Notes: generated from the letters alone by a model not told the origin. DNA of 64,000 nucleotides from 2-02-FULL-55-14 sp964473365 (GCA_964473365.1 CAYYOV010000011.1:25249-89248), one strand, 5' to 3'. Numbered from the stretch's first letter, positions 7,677 through 15,619 are shown. Numbers and translations are program-made.

Positions 7677-8489
7677 TCAGTTCCCTTCCTCAACATGGTG
7701 GACGGATTCATTCACGTGGTCGCCCCCACGCTTCGCGGCCGGACGTAGGCCGAGCGCTTGCTGCGCTTCGAACCGCCGGACCATATCGCGACGATTGGTG
7801 ATCCACCAGATGCCGTAGAGGGCAACACCGCCCACCGCAACGACGGTCGGGATCTTTGAAAGCACGTTCCACGTCAGCGACGGCAACGCCGCCTGGGTCA
7901 GGTTCGTCTTGAATCCGATCTCTTCGAACGGCACCGACGACAGGTAGAGCACCGACGTCCCTCCGACCTCGTGCTGGCCGTACAGCTTTTGCACATACTT
8001 CTCGGGCTCTGCCGCCATGCGCTCGTAGGCAACTTTGATGAGCGTGTCCCGGTCACCGAACAGCGTGGCGCCGGTGGGGCACGCCTCGGAGCACGCCGTC
8101 GGCAGACCCTTCGCCAACCGGCCGGTGCACATGACGCACTTGCGGACGCGCGGATTGTTGCTCGACCATTCGTATCGCGGAACCTGGAACGGGCACGCCT
8201 GCATGCAGTACCGGCACCCGATGCACTTCGTTTCGTCATACAGCACCGGGCCCTGCTCGGTCTTTTCGAACGCACCGACCGGGCACACAGAGACGCACGT
8301 CGGATCCTGGCAATGCTGGCACAGGCGCCGTACGTATGTTCCGTTGTACTCTTCGATCGCAGTGTACTGTGTGTCAGACATTTTCGGCCCGACGTCGCCC
8401 GGCAGTCCGTTCTCGGTCTTGCAGGCTTCCGCGCAGGCTCCGCATCCGACACACAAGGTCAGGTCGATCAACATTCCTTTGGATCCCAT
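7677..8489 (-). CDS. HybA-like four-cluster [4Fe-4S] electron-transfer subunit
   Basis: This 270-residue protein has sixteen cysteines in four groups: CVGCGACAEAC, CQHCQDPTCVSVCP, CIGCRYCMQACP and CVMC with a later ACSEACP, so four [4Fe-4S] clusters are expected. A single hydrophobic helix near residues 212-230 (VVAVGGVALYGIWWI) anchors the C-terminus, as in HybA-type subunits. There is no Tat signal peptide at the N-terminus (MGSKGMLIDLTLCVGC), unlike E. coli HybA, so the cluster domain may face the cytoplasm. It is followed four bases later by the HybB-like gene and preceded by a GcvH-like gene. Confidence 0.92.
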   Translation of the reverse strand: MGSKGMLIDLTLCVGCGACAEACKTENGLPGDVGPKMSDTQYTAIEEYNGTYVRRLCQHCQDPTCVSVCPVGAFEKTEQGPVLYDETKCIGCRYCMQACPFQVPRYEWSSNNPRVRKCVMCTGRLAKGLPTACSEACPTGATLFGDRDTLIKVAYERMAAEPEKYVQKLYGQHEVGGTSVLYLSSVPFEEIGFKTNLTQAALPSLTWNVLSKIPTVVAVGGVALYGIWWITNRRDMVRRFEAQQALGLRPAAKRGGDHVNESVHHVEEGN

Positions 8490-8510
8490 GGATCTCTCCT
8501 TGTGGTCAGT

Positions 8511-9185
8511 TCAGGCTTCGGTCAGGAATTCGGTCTCGAACTTCTTCCATACTTCGGCCGGAGCCGCATCAATCAGGCCCGCGACCGGGACTCCTCCGTC
8601 CTGCAACAACGCCGGCGAGAGCCCCTGTGCGCCGTTGACGCCGGCCAGCAGGTCACGAAGGCGCGCGAACTCATTGCGCACCCACTGATGCGTCTCTTCG
8701 CCAAGCAGCAGACCGCGGAGCTGCGAGGTCTTGTCGGGCTGGATCGTGTAGGCCCAGCCTTCGCTGAACAAGAGGTCCTTCATCTTCTCCGGATGCTCGA
8801 TGAGCGACTGATTGGCTGAGAGCACAATCCCGCTCAACGGCGCGCGTACGGTAAGCGTGCGATCTCCTTCCTGCAACCGAAGGATGGGCTCGCCCCGCTG
8901 CACATGCTCTCCTTGCTTCTTCAGATACATCACCGTCGGCGTGGCCAGCAGGCGCGTCACGAAGTCGTCGATGCCCAGGCGAACTTTGCCGGACGGGAAG
9001 AGGTTGATCCAGGTGTGCGTCTTGGCGAAGAAGATACCGTCGGGGATACGGACCGGCAGAGCCGGAACCGGCAGGGGCGACGCCGGAACCGCCGCGGGCG
9101 AGGAGCTGCGAGCGCGAACCCGGCGAACCACAAAGTCCATTCCCAGGAAGAACAGGATGGTGGCAACAACGAGCAGAACAGTCAT
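8511..9185 (-). CDS. Membrane-anchored GcvH-like protein lacking the lipoyl lysine
   Basis: This 224-residue protein has an N-terminal transmembrane helix (VLLVVATILFFLGMDFVV) and a proline/alanine-rich linker. An H-protein-like domain follows (FFAKTHTWINLFPSGKVRLG, then VRAPLSGIVLSANQSL, then SEGWAYTIQPD). In genuine GcvH the motif before APVSG contains the lipoylated lysine; here it reads EGDRTLTVRAPLSG with Arg at that place. The start is backed by AAAGGAGA upstream. It is the first gene of the redox module, behind a sigma-54-like site. A structural or assembly role with the HybAB pair is inferred only from linkage. Confidence 0.8.
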   Translation of the reverse strand: MTVLLVVATILFFLGMDFVVRRVRARSSSPAAVPASPLPVPALPVRIPDGIFFAKTHTWINLFPSGKVRLGIDDFVTRLLATPTVMYLKKQGEHVQRGEPILRLQEGDRTLTVRAPLSGIVLSANQSLIEHPEKMKDLLFSEGWAYTIQPDKTSQLRGLLLGEETHQWVRNEFARLRDLLAGVNGAQGLSPALLQDGGVPVAGLIDAAPAEVWKKFETEFLTEA

Positions 9186-9262
9186 GGCATTCTCCTTTGA
9201 GCTATGTCGTCACGTCTCTGATCAGAAACGTGCCCACCTCTTGGCAGGCGACATACTCCATT

Positions 9263-9277
9263 GGAAGAAATGTGCCA
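9263..9277 (-). promoter_or_regulatory. Possible sigma-54 promoter of the GcvH-like/HybAB module
   Basis: On the minus strand the site reads TGGCACATTTCTTCC. The -24 half is perfect; the -12 half is TTCC instead of TTGC, with correct ten-base spacing. It lies about 78 bases upstream of the first gene of the module. It is the weakest of the four sigma-54 candidates, supported mainly by its position and by the sigma-54 regulator gene downstream. Confidence 0.45.
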
Positions 9278-9382
9278 GAGGCCTCCGCCCGATCGCCCCT
9301 AAGTGCCATCACAACTCAATGACACGAAGCCACTTACGGTTCTCGCATTTGAATCGTTCAGCAACCGCGGACGTCACTGTAG

Positions 9383-9417
9383 AAAAACACAACACCGCCA
9401 CAAGGGGCGGTGTTGTG
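9383..9417 (-). terminator. Intrinsic terminator of the malic enzyme gene
   Basis: CACAACACCGCC pairs perfectly with GGCGGTGTTGTG around a six-base loop, and on the minus strand the stem is followed by TTTTT. It lies about 80 bases after the malic enzyme stop and insulates the redox module downstream. The 312-base intergenic region here also holds a sigma-54-like site and the 9456 palindrome. Confidence 0.88.
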
Positions 9418-9455
9418 ATATTGTACAACGCGTTGGGTATCAAGAGGTTGATGCG

Positions 9456-9474
9456 ATGTAGAGAATTTCTACAT
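9456..9474. promoter_or_regulatory. Palindrome ATGTAGA-N5-TCTACAT, candidate activator site
   Basis: ATGTAGA and TCTACAT form a perfect inverted repeat around GAATT, and a related half-site CCTCTACA follows about 15 bases away. It lies about 180-210 bases upstream of the sigma-54-like site at 9263, the distance range used by NtrC-type activators, but also just past the malic enzyme stop. The assignment to an activator is inference. Confidence 0.4.
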
Positions 9475-9497
9475 AGCCTGTTGAATTCCTCTACAAA

Positions 9498-11804
9498 TCA
9501 GGCGTTCACCGTCTCCCTTCGCGACGTTCCGGCCTGTGTCGAGAAGCTTGGCCCATTGTCCCCCTGAGCTTCGAAGACCGCCATCGCCGCCATGTTGACG
9601 ATGTCGCCGACCTCGATGCCCGGAGCCATCAGATATACTGGTTTCCGGATGCCCATGAGAATGGGTCCGATTGCGGTCGCTCCGCCCAACTTGCCGAGCA
9701 GCTTATACGCGATGTTGGCAGAGGTCAGGTCTGGGCAAATGAGAACGTTCGCGGGTTCCGTGAGCTTCGAGAACGGATAATGCTCCGTCATGATCTCACG
9801 ACTCACCGCCGTATCGGCCATCATCTCTCCGTCAACCATCAGGTCCGGTTCCTTGGCGTGCACGATCTCCGTCGCGCGCCGGACCTTTTCCGTCAGCGGA
9901 TGAGGCGTACTGCCGAAGTTGCTGAACGACAGCATGGCGATCTTCGGCGTCATATCGAGCTGGCGCACTTTGCGCGCCGCCAACAGGGCGATCTCCGCAA
10001 GTACCTCCGCGCTCGGGTCGATGTTCACCGTGGCATCGGCGATGAAGATCGTCTGGTCGCGGAAGACCATCATATACAATCCGGCGACCCGCTGAATGCC
10101 GGGCTTCGTGCCGATGATCTGGAGCGCCGGCTTGACGGTTGCCGGGTAGTGCTGTGTCAGGCCCGAGATGAGGCCATCGGCATCTTCCATGTCCACCATC
10201 ATCATGCCGAAGATGTTATGCGTCTTCATCTGACGCTCCGCATCGACGCGAGTCAGCCCTTTGCGTTGGCGCTTGGCATAGAAGGCTGTCACGTACTCAT
10301 CGAAGCGCGGCGACTTGCCGGGGTTGACGATCTGGATGCCCTCCAGGTCAAGCCCCAAATCGGCGATGCGCTGGCGAATGAACGTGCGGCTCCCCAGCAG
10401 GATGGGATGTGCGATCTTCTCGTCCAGAAGGATCTGAGCGGCTCGCAGGATGCGGTCCTCTTCGCCTTCCGGAAACACGATGCGCTTTGGGTTCGATTGC
10501 GCTTTGTGGATAAAGAAGCGCATTACTTCGCGCGAGCGGCCGAGGCGGGCTTCGAGGGAATCACGATATGCCTCGAAGTCGCGGATCGGCTGCTTCGCCA
10601 CGCCCGTTTCCATGGCGGCCTTCGCAACCGCCGGTGCGACCCACAACAGCACGCGCGGATCGAACGGTTTTGGAATGATGTACTCGCGTCCAAAGTCGAT
10701 ATGATTGCCGCCATACGCCCGGACGACGGAGTCGGGCACGTCTTCCTTCGCCAGCTTGGCCAAGGCCATTGTGGCGGCGATCTTCATCTCGTCATTGATC
10801 GCCGTCGCGCGACAATCGAGCGCACCCCGGAAAATGAACGGGAACCCGAGGACGTTGTTCACCTGGTTCGGGAAATCGGACCTCCCCGTGGCCATGATGA
10901 TATCGGTCCGAGCAGCCACAGCGTCGTCGTACGTGATCTCCGGATCGGGGTTTGCCATGGCGAAGACGATCGGATTGGCAGCCATCGACTTGACCATGTC
11001 CTGCGACAGAATGCCTTTGACCGAGACGCCGCAGAAGACATCGGCCCCTTTCATCGCGTCGGCCAGGGTCCGCGCCTTTGAATCCGACGCAAAATATTCC
11101 TTGTAGGGGTTCATCCCTTCCGTACGGCCCTTGAAGACGACCCCCTTCGTATCCACCAGGAGCATGTTCTCGCGCCGCACACCTAATCTCTCGTACAGCT
11201 TGGCGCAAGCGATGCCGGCGGCCCCGGCTCCGCTGAAGACGACCTTCACCTCGCCGATCTTCTTGCCGACGATCTCGAGCGCGTTCAGAAGCGCGGCCCC
11301 GCTGATGATCGCGGTCCCGTGCTGATCATCGTGGAAGACAGGGATCTTCATCGTCTTCTTGAGGGTCTCCTCGATATAGAAGCATTCGGGAGCCTTAATA
11401 TCCTCAAGGTTGATGCCGCCGAATGTCGGCTCAAGCAACTGGCAGGCCTTGATCACTTCATCGGCGTTGTGCGTATCGAGTTCGATGTCGAACACATCGA
11501 CGTCAGCAAACCTCTTGAACAACACGCCCTTCCCCTCCATAACCGGTTTTCCGGCAAGGGCTCCGATATCCCCCAGCCCGAGAACAGCGGTGCCGTTCGA
11601 GATCACGGCGACGAGATTCCCTTTGGCGGTATATCGGTAGGCGTCCTCGGGATCCTTCTCGATCTCGAGGCATGGTTCTGCAACGCCGGGTGTGTAGGCG
11701 AGGGAAAGATCTCGTTGCGTTGCACAGGGCTTACTCGGGATCACTTCGATCTTGCCACGCCGTCCCTGGGAGTGGTAGTCGAGCGCTTCTTGCTTGCGTA
11801 TCAT
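9498..11804 (-). CDS. maeB: NADP-dependent malic enzyme with C-terminal phosphotransacetylase-like domain
   Basis: This 768-residue protein fuses two domains. Residues 1 to about 425 are malic enzyme (ALDYHSQGRRGKIEV, SLAYTPGVAEPC, VFHDDQHGTAII, then the nucleotide fold with VVFSGAGAAGIACAKL), which decarboxylates malate to pyruvate. Residues from about 430 are a phosphate acetyltransferase-like domain (KRIVFPEGEEDRILRAAQIL; DGEMMADTAV), which in MaeB enzymes is usually regulatory, binding acetyl-CoA. The length is typical of MaeB. It supplies pyruvate and NADPH next to PFOR in the same window. A consensus sigma-54 site lies about 190 bases upstream and a strong terminator downstream. Confidence 0.95.
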   Translation of the reverse strand: MIRKQEALDYHSQGRRGKIEVIPSKPCATQRDLSLAYTPGVAEPCLEIEKDPEDAYRYTAKGNLVAVISNGTAVLGLGDIGALAGKPVMEGKGVLFKRFADVDVFDIELDTHNADEVIKACQLLEPTFGGINLEDIKAPECFYIEETLKKTMKIPVFHDDQHGTAIISGAALLNALEIVGKKIGEVKVVFSGAGAAGIACAKLYERLGVRRENMLLVDTKGVVFKGRTEGMNPYKEYFASDSKARTLADAMKGADVFCGVSVKGILSQDMVKSMAANPIVFAMANPDPEITYDDAVAARTDIIMATGRSDFPNQVNNVLGFPFIFRGALDCRATAINDEMKIAATMALAKLAKEDVPDSVVRAYGGNHIDFGREYIIPKPFDPRVLLWVAPAVAKAAMETGVAKQPIRDFEAYRDSLEARLGRSREVMRFFIHKAQSNPKRIVFPEGEEDRILRAAQILLDEKIAHPILLGSRTFIRQRIADLGLDLEGIQIVNPGKSPRFDEYVTAFYAKRQRKGLTRVDAERQMKTHNIFGMMMVDMEDADGLISGLTQHYPATVKPALQIIGTKPGIQRVAGLYMMVFRDQTIFIADATVNIDPSAEVLAEIALLAARKVRQLDMTPKIAMLSFSNFGSTPHPLTEKVRRATEIVHAKEPDLMVDGEMMADTAVSREIMTEHYPFSKLTEPANVLICPDLTSANIAYKLLGKLGGATAIGPILMGIRKPVYLMAPGIEVGDIVNMAAMAVFEAQGDNGPSFSTQAGTSRRETVNA

Positions 11805-11996
11805 GGGATTGCTCTTTCTGCAAAGGAGATGGCACGCAGACCCACCTACCGCTCGACATGCGAGGAACTGGCAGGCAGGGTCGCTGGGAGGGCGGAAATG
11901 GTTGAGAAACTGCTGGGGAGCCTGAGTCCAGAGTTCTCACCGACCGAACTCGGCAGTCTCTGCGTGAAAAGCTTTTGTCTGGCGGCTAGCAGGCGT

Positions 11997-12011
11997 GCAA
12001 GGTCTGTGCCA
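11997..12011 (-). promoter_or_regulatory. Sigma-54 promoter upstream of malic enzyme
   Basis: On the minus strand this reads TGGCACAGACCTTGC, a perfect match to TGGCAC-N5-TTGC. It lies in the 390-base gap between the DoxX gene and maeB, about 190 bases before the maeB start, leaving a long leader. No other gene is visible in that gap. The match is too good for easy dismissal, though its distance from the start codon is larger than usual. Confidence 0.6.
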
Positions 12012-12194
12012 TTTTGACCCTTTGAATCCTCGGAAATTCGCCCGTCGCCATCATCGAGACCGTGTTTTTTCCAAGAACTGCGAGGCAGGAGTGGGGATTG
12101 AAGGACAAGACGAACATGCCCCGCTGAGCTCGAGCTGCCGTCATATCTGGGAATTGCAGGGATGGCGCCGTGAGTCGATTGGCGGAGGACATTG

Positions 12195-12671
12195 TCAGGG
12201 ATCGGCCTTCAATCGTCCACCACGGACGGTGGCCCCCACGACGATCCCGGCTGCGATCAGCACCAAGTTCTTGATGATATACTGGCCTTCGAGCGTAGGG
12301 GCATACGGCACGTGTGCAAAGGCCTCCCCTGGGAAAAGGATCAGGGGGGTCAACGTGCCGAGCATCTGGACGAAGAGCAGCAGAAGCGTGAGGCGCATGC
12401 AGACGCCGAAGATCAATCCCAGGCCGATGAGCGATTCCCACAGGGCCAACACAATGATCGACACGGTTGGCTTCACAAGGCCGAAGCTCAAGACCGCGAT
12501 GGTCTTTGTCGCAAGATCTTGGGCCGGGCTCAGGCCGGGAATGAATTTGATCGACCCAAACCAGAAGAATGTGATTCCAAGGCTGACACGGAGCAATGTG
12601 ATCCCGTAGCGCGCCATCCAACCAGTGATGATCCGGTCGAGTCTGTCGAACGATTCACGGTACGAACTCAT
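12195..12671 (-). CDS. DoxX-like small membrane protein
   Basis: This 158-residue protein has four hydrophobic helices. The first carries TLLRVSLGITFFWFGSIKFIPGL, and further segments are SIIVLALWESLIGLGLIFG, LTLLLLFVQMLGTLTPLILF and IIKNLVLIAAGIVVGATV. This layout and the FGSIKF motif near the end of helix 1 match the DoxX/DUF417 group of membrane proteins, often linked to oxidative stress but without firm biochemical roles. The start ATG at 12671 is the first in frame. It stands alone, about 60 bases from the homocysteine methyltransferase gene that precedes it. Confidence 0.8.
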   Translation of the reverse strand: MSSYRESFDRLDRIITGWMARYGITLLRVSLGITFFWFGSIKFIPGLSPAQDLATKTIAVLSFGLVKPTVSIIVLALWESLIGLGLIFGVCMRLTLLLLFVQMLGTLTPLILFPGEAFAHVPYAPTLEGQYIIKNLVLIAAGIVVGATVRGGRLKADP

Positions 12672-12730
12672 GCGGTCACCTGGATGTCGTACGGCTCTCG
12701 TGGATGGTCAGGATCACAAACGTCTCGTTG

Positions 12731-13621
12731 CTACCTCAGCCCAAGGTGTTTCGCCGCCGCGCCGATGTGTTCCGGCTCCGCGCCGCAGCAGCCGCCCAAC
12801 AACTTCACTCCCATGCCGTACATCTCAGCAAGAAATGCCGCGAAGCTCTCTGGCGTCTCCGGATACACCGGACCGTTCGCTCCCCCGCGCGGAATGCCGG
12901 CGTTGGGCTGGATCAGCACCGGAACGGACGAGGCATCGAGGAATTCTTTCGCCACATCGCGCATGGTGTCGAATCCGGAGCCACAATTCGACCCGACGAT
13001 CTGGGCCCCTGCAGCGATCAGTGCTTTCGCCGCCTGCGCTGGTGAAACCCCGAATGCCGTACGTGGACCGTGCGGCGTCGGTTCGAACGTCATCGTCGCG
13101 CCAACGATGTCAAAACCGACAGCATGTGCGCTTTCAAGCGCCAGTTGAGCCTCCTCCAGAGCCATCATCGTCTCGATCAGCAGCACACGGATGCCGGCCC
13201 CCTTGAGTGCACGGTATTGCTCCAGGAGGGAGGCGCGCGCCTCATCGTGCGCGAGTTCTCCGTACGGCTCGATCAGTTCACCCAAAGGACCCGTCGATCC
13301 GGCGACGATGATCCGACCACCGGCGGCCTCCAGAGCCAACCCGGCCGCTGCGCGGATGTTTTCGGCGACATCATCCTCCACTTCAACGGCATGGAATCGC
13401 CGCGCATTCGCGCCGAACGTGTTCGATTCGATCACCATCGATCCCGCGGCGACGAACTCGCGATGCAGGCGGGCCACCTCCTCGGCGCGTCGAGTATTCC
13501 ACAATTCAGGCGCGCTTCCGGGTTCCAAGCCCCGATGCTGCAGGCAGGCCCCAAACCCTCCGTCGAAGAGGATAGGCCCGGTCGGAGCAAGAAGAGAATG
13601 GATGGAAATGAGGGGAGGCAA
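12731..13621 (-). CDS. Homocysteine S-methyltransferase
   Basis: This 296-residue single-domain homocysteine methyltransferase is like the N-terminal module of MetH. It carries the opening LFDGGFGACLQHRGL and the zinc-binding cysteines expected for homocysteine activation: one in GSNCGSGFD and a pair in LLGGCCGAEPEHI. The likely start is a TTG at 13621 with no clear ribosome-binding site, because the preceding bases are a heptad repeat array. It follows a corrinoid-protein gene and a UroD-like methyltransferase gene, so the likely reaction is transfer of a cobalt-bound methyl to homocysteine, giving methionine. The methyl donor is unknown. Confidence 0.9.
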   Translation of the reverse strand: MPPLISIHSLLAPTGPILFDGGFGACLQHRGLEPGSAPELWNTRRAEEVARLHREFVAAGSMVIESNTFGANARRFHAVEVEDDVAENIRAAAGLALEAAGGRIIVAGSTGPLGELIEPYGELAHDEARASLLEQYRALKGAGIRVLLIETMMALEEAQLALESAHAVGFDIVGATMTFEPTPHGPRTAFGVSPAQAAKALIAAGAQIVGSNCGSGFDTMRDVAKEFLDASSVPVLIQPNAGIPRGGANGPVYPETPESFAAFLAEMYGMGVKLLGGCCGAEPEHIGAAAKHLGLR

Positions 13622-13622
13622 T

Positions 13623-13685
13623 GATTTACGATTTACGATTTACGATTTACGATTTACGATTTACGATTTACGATTTACGATCTAC
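13623..13685. repeat. Tandem heptad array, GATTTAC x8 plus GATCTAC
   Basis: Nine exact 7-base units, the last with one substitution. The array fills the whole space between two co-directional genes: its last unit contains the TAG stop of the corrinoid-protein gene and its first unit begins two bases from the TTG start of the homocysteine methyltransferase. It replaces any ribosome-binding site the second gene might have had. Confidence 0.95.
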
Positions 13686-14320
13686 GATCGCCCAGGCTTG
13701 GAAACAAGCCGCTCGACCAGCTCGACGGCTTCGGCAGCCGAGCGGGCGCTCCCATCGGCGCCGATCTCTGCGGCGAACGAAGCGCTGACAGGTGCTCCGC
13801 CCACGATCACGGGAACGTGGATCTCGGCCGCGCGCAACGTTTCGATGACGGTCTTCATGTACGTCATCGTCGTCGTCAACAACGCGGACAATCCGATCAC
13901 GTCGGGTCGATGCTCGCGGACGGACTGAAGGAACTTCTCCGCATTGCAGCCGGTCCCGATGTCGATGACCTTGAACCCCGCCCCGCGCAGCATGACGCCG
14001 ACAAGATTCTTCCCGATGTCGTGCACATCCCCCTTGACGGTCCCGAGCAATACGCTCCCCTTCGGGACATACGAACTCGCCGCCAGATGTGGATCGAGGA
14101 CGGCCATTGCAGACTTCATTGCACGGGCGGCGACAAGCACTTCCGGCAGAAAGATCTCGCCCTCACGGAACCGCTTCCCTACCACCTGCATCGCTGGGAG
14201 GAGTCCTTCGTCGAGGATCTCAACGGGCCGTGCTCCGGATGAGAGCGCAGCCGTCGTCAACGCGGCCGTGGCTGCATGGTCACCGCGAATGAGGGATTGC
14301 TGGAGGTCGGTGTAGTCCAT
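13682..14320 (-). CDS. Corrinoid (B12-binding) methyl-carrier protein
   Basis: This 212-residue protein has the two-part layout of methyltransferase corrinoid proteins (MtaC/MtbC/MtvC type). It has an N-terminal four-helix cap (LLPAMQVVGKRFREGEIFLPEV) and a C-terminal Rossmann B12 domain with the cobalt-ligating DVHDIGKN motif (DxHxxG) and later GLSALLTTTM and VIVGGAPVS. The expected job is to shuttle a methyl group between a substrate-specific methyltransferase and an acceptor. Its neighbours are a UroD-like methyltransferase upstream and a homocysteine methyltransferase downstream, which would supply the donor and acceptor sides. Confidence 0.92.
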   Translation of the reverse strand: MDYTDLQQSLIRGDHAATAALTTAALSSGARPVEILDEGLLPAMQVVGKRFREGEIFLPEVLVAARAMKSAMAVLDPHLAASSYVPKGSVLLGTVKGDVHDIGKNLVGVMLRGAGFKVIDIGTGCNAEKFLQSVREHRPDVIGLSALLTTTMTYMKTVIETLRAAEIHVPVIVGGAPVSASFAAEIGADGSARSAAEAVELVERLVSKPGRS

Positions 14321-14413
14321 GTGCGGTCAAAGCGTTACCCGAAGGTCCGAGGGATTGCACAGCGTTCCACGGAAACGAACGGAAGCCATTCCTTTGCAAT
14401 GCGGATCGTTGTC

Positions 14414-15535
14414 TCACTCGTTGTTTTCTGGTGCCTCAACGATCTTCCTGAGCGCCATGATCCTCTCCGGCTTGACCCCCGGAGCGATGGAGCAAGCCGT
14501 CGAGAGGATGAATCGTCCGTAGGCCTGGCCGAGGTGGAGTCGCTTTCGGGCGTCGCGCACCACATCTTCGTCAGTGCCGAGCAGCAACGAGTGAACAGAA
14601 TCGATGTTCCCTTTGACGAACATCGATCCGTTCAATGTTCCAAAGGCCTCGGCGAGCTCTGTCGTTCCCAGCGGTGGTGGGTCCAAACACTCAAGACCAT
14701 TCGCTCCAGAGCGCGCCATCAAGTCGAGCCGGTCGCCGATGGCCCCGCAGGTATGCAGGTACGCAGGGGTCCCATGCTTCTGGATCGCATCAACGACACG
14801 TCGCTCGTACGGCAGGACGAACCGTTCGTAGTGACCGCGTGACAGGAATCCTGCCCCAGCAAATGGCGACGAGATCTTGACAGCATCGATGTCCTCTCGC
14901 ACCATGGCCGATGCGATCTCAACGACCCCATCCGCAAACCCGTCCAGCCACGCTTCTGCCTGCTCCGGATCGTCGATGAGAAGCATCAGCGCCGATTCAT
15001 GTCCGAGGACGTCGAGCAGATAGTCGAACGGTGATGTGACCTCGCCGTGGATGCTCACGCCCGGACCCGCGAGCGCGCGAACCTTGCGAAAGATATCGAA
15101 TCGACGCGTTGGATGAATGTCGAACCGAAGCCCTTGACTGACGGGAATATACGACAATGGACGGGGGATCAGAGAGGGATGTGAAACAGACCGCGTCGGC
15201 TCGGACAGCTGTTCCGGCAGGTCATCGGGCGGGAAGCGCATCTTCCGCCCGTCGTTCCACGTCACAACGTCCCCGTCGGGGCCCGGATCACGTCGGAGAA
15301 GGGCATCCGCCCATCGAGGATCGTGGCCATGGAGACTGACGAGGATCCCGTCGAAACCGTAGCGGGCGCAAAGTTCCACCAGTCCGCGGGCGAAGACCTC
15401 AGGTTCGCACCAGAAGTCCACGGGAGCGACGGGAAGCTGCTTGAGCATGTGCCCGATGCTCATTTGGCACATGAACGGCACGCGATCGACGGGTCTCCCC
15501 GCCATCGCGGACGCCATGCGTTCGCGGGAGGTCAT
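14414..15535 (-). CDS. UroD-family corrinoid methyltransferase (MtaA/MtbA-like)
   Basis: This 373-residue protein of the uroporphyrinogen decarboxylase fold starts MTSRERMASAMAGRPVDRVP, the usual opening of the family. A GTG eleven codons upstream is possible but not conserved. Other family marks are VSIHGEVTSPFDYLLDVLG, AVKISSPFAGAGFLS, and the zinc-type segment YLHTCGAIGDRLDLMARSG followed by GLECLDPP. True heme-pathway HemE has a different N-terminus, and the next gene is a corrinoid protein, so a methyl-corrinoid methyltransferase is far more likely than a porphyrinogen decarboxylase. The substrate (methylamine, methoxy compound, methyl-folate or other) cannot be told. Confidence 0.87.
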   Translation of the reverse strand: MTSRERMASAMAGRPVDRVPFMCQMSIGHMLKQLPVAPVDFWCEPEVFARGLVELCARYGFDGILVSLHGHDPRWADALLRRDPGPDGDVVTWNDGRKMRFPPDDLPEQLSEPTRSVSHPSLIPRPLSYIPVSQGLRFDIHPTRRFDIFRKVRALAGPGVSIHGEVTSPFDYLLDVLGHESALMLLIDDPEQAEAWLDGFADGVVEIASAMVREDIDAVKISSPFAGAGFLSRGHYERFVLPYERRVVDAIQKHGTPAYLHTCGAIGDRLDLMARSGANGLECLDPPPLGTTELAEAFGTLNGSMFVKGNIDSVHSLLLGTDEDVVRDARKRLHLGQAYGRFILSTACSIAPGVKPERIMALRKIVEAPENNE

Positions 15536-15565
15536 ACAGGAGTCAACGATACGCAGATTCTTGGA

Positions 15566-15619
15566 CACAAAACACGAGGCCCGGAAATCCCCACGTCTCC
15601 GTGGTTCGTTCCCGGGCCT
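15566..15619 (-). terminator. Likely terminator after the DHOD-like gene
   Basis: AGGCCCGG pairs with CCGGGCCT with extra pairing inside the loop (CCACG with CGTGG). On the minus strand the stem is followed by CGTGTTTTGTG. It lies just after the DHOD-like gene stop and just before the UroD-like gene, separating the two transcripts. Confidence 0.6.

Noticed and set aside
6558..7748. 396-codon plus-strand frame opposite the HybB-like gene
   Set aside because: Same kind of shadow; very charged, His/Arg/Asp-rich sequence and the minus-strand gene has clear membrane helices and operon context.
9780..11081. 433-codon plus-strand frame opposite malic enzyme
   Set aside because: Antisense shadow of maeB; no motif and no ribosome-binding site.
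14321..14413. Cobalamin riboswitch before the corrinoid genes
   Set aside because: Looked for a B12-box-like sequence in the spacers upstream of the corrinoid and UroD-like genes; none is apparent.
14414..15535. UroD-like gene as heme-pathway hemE
   Set aside because: No other heme genes nearby, and the next genes are a corrinoid protein and homocysteine methyltransferase, which fit the methyltransferase branch of the fold.
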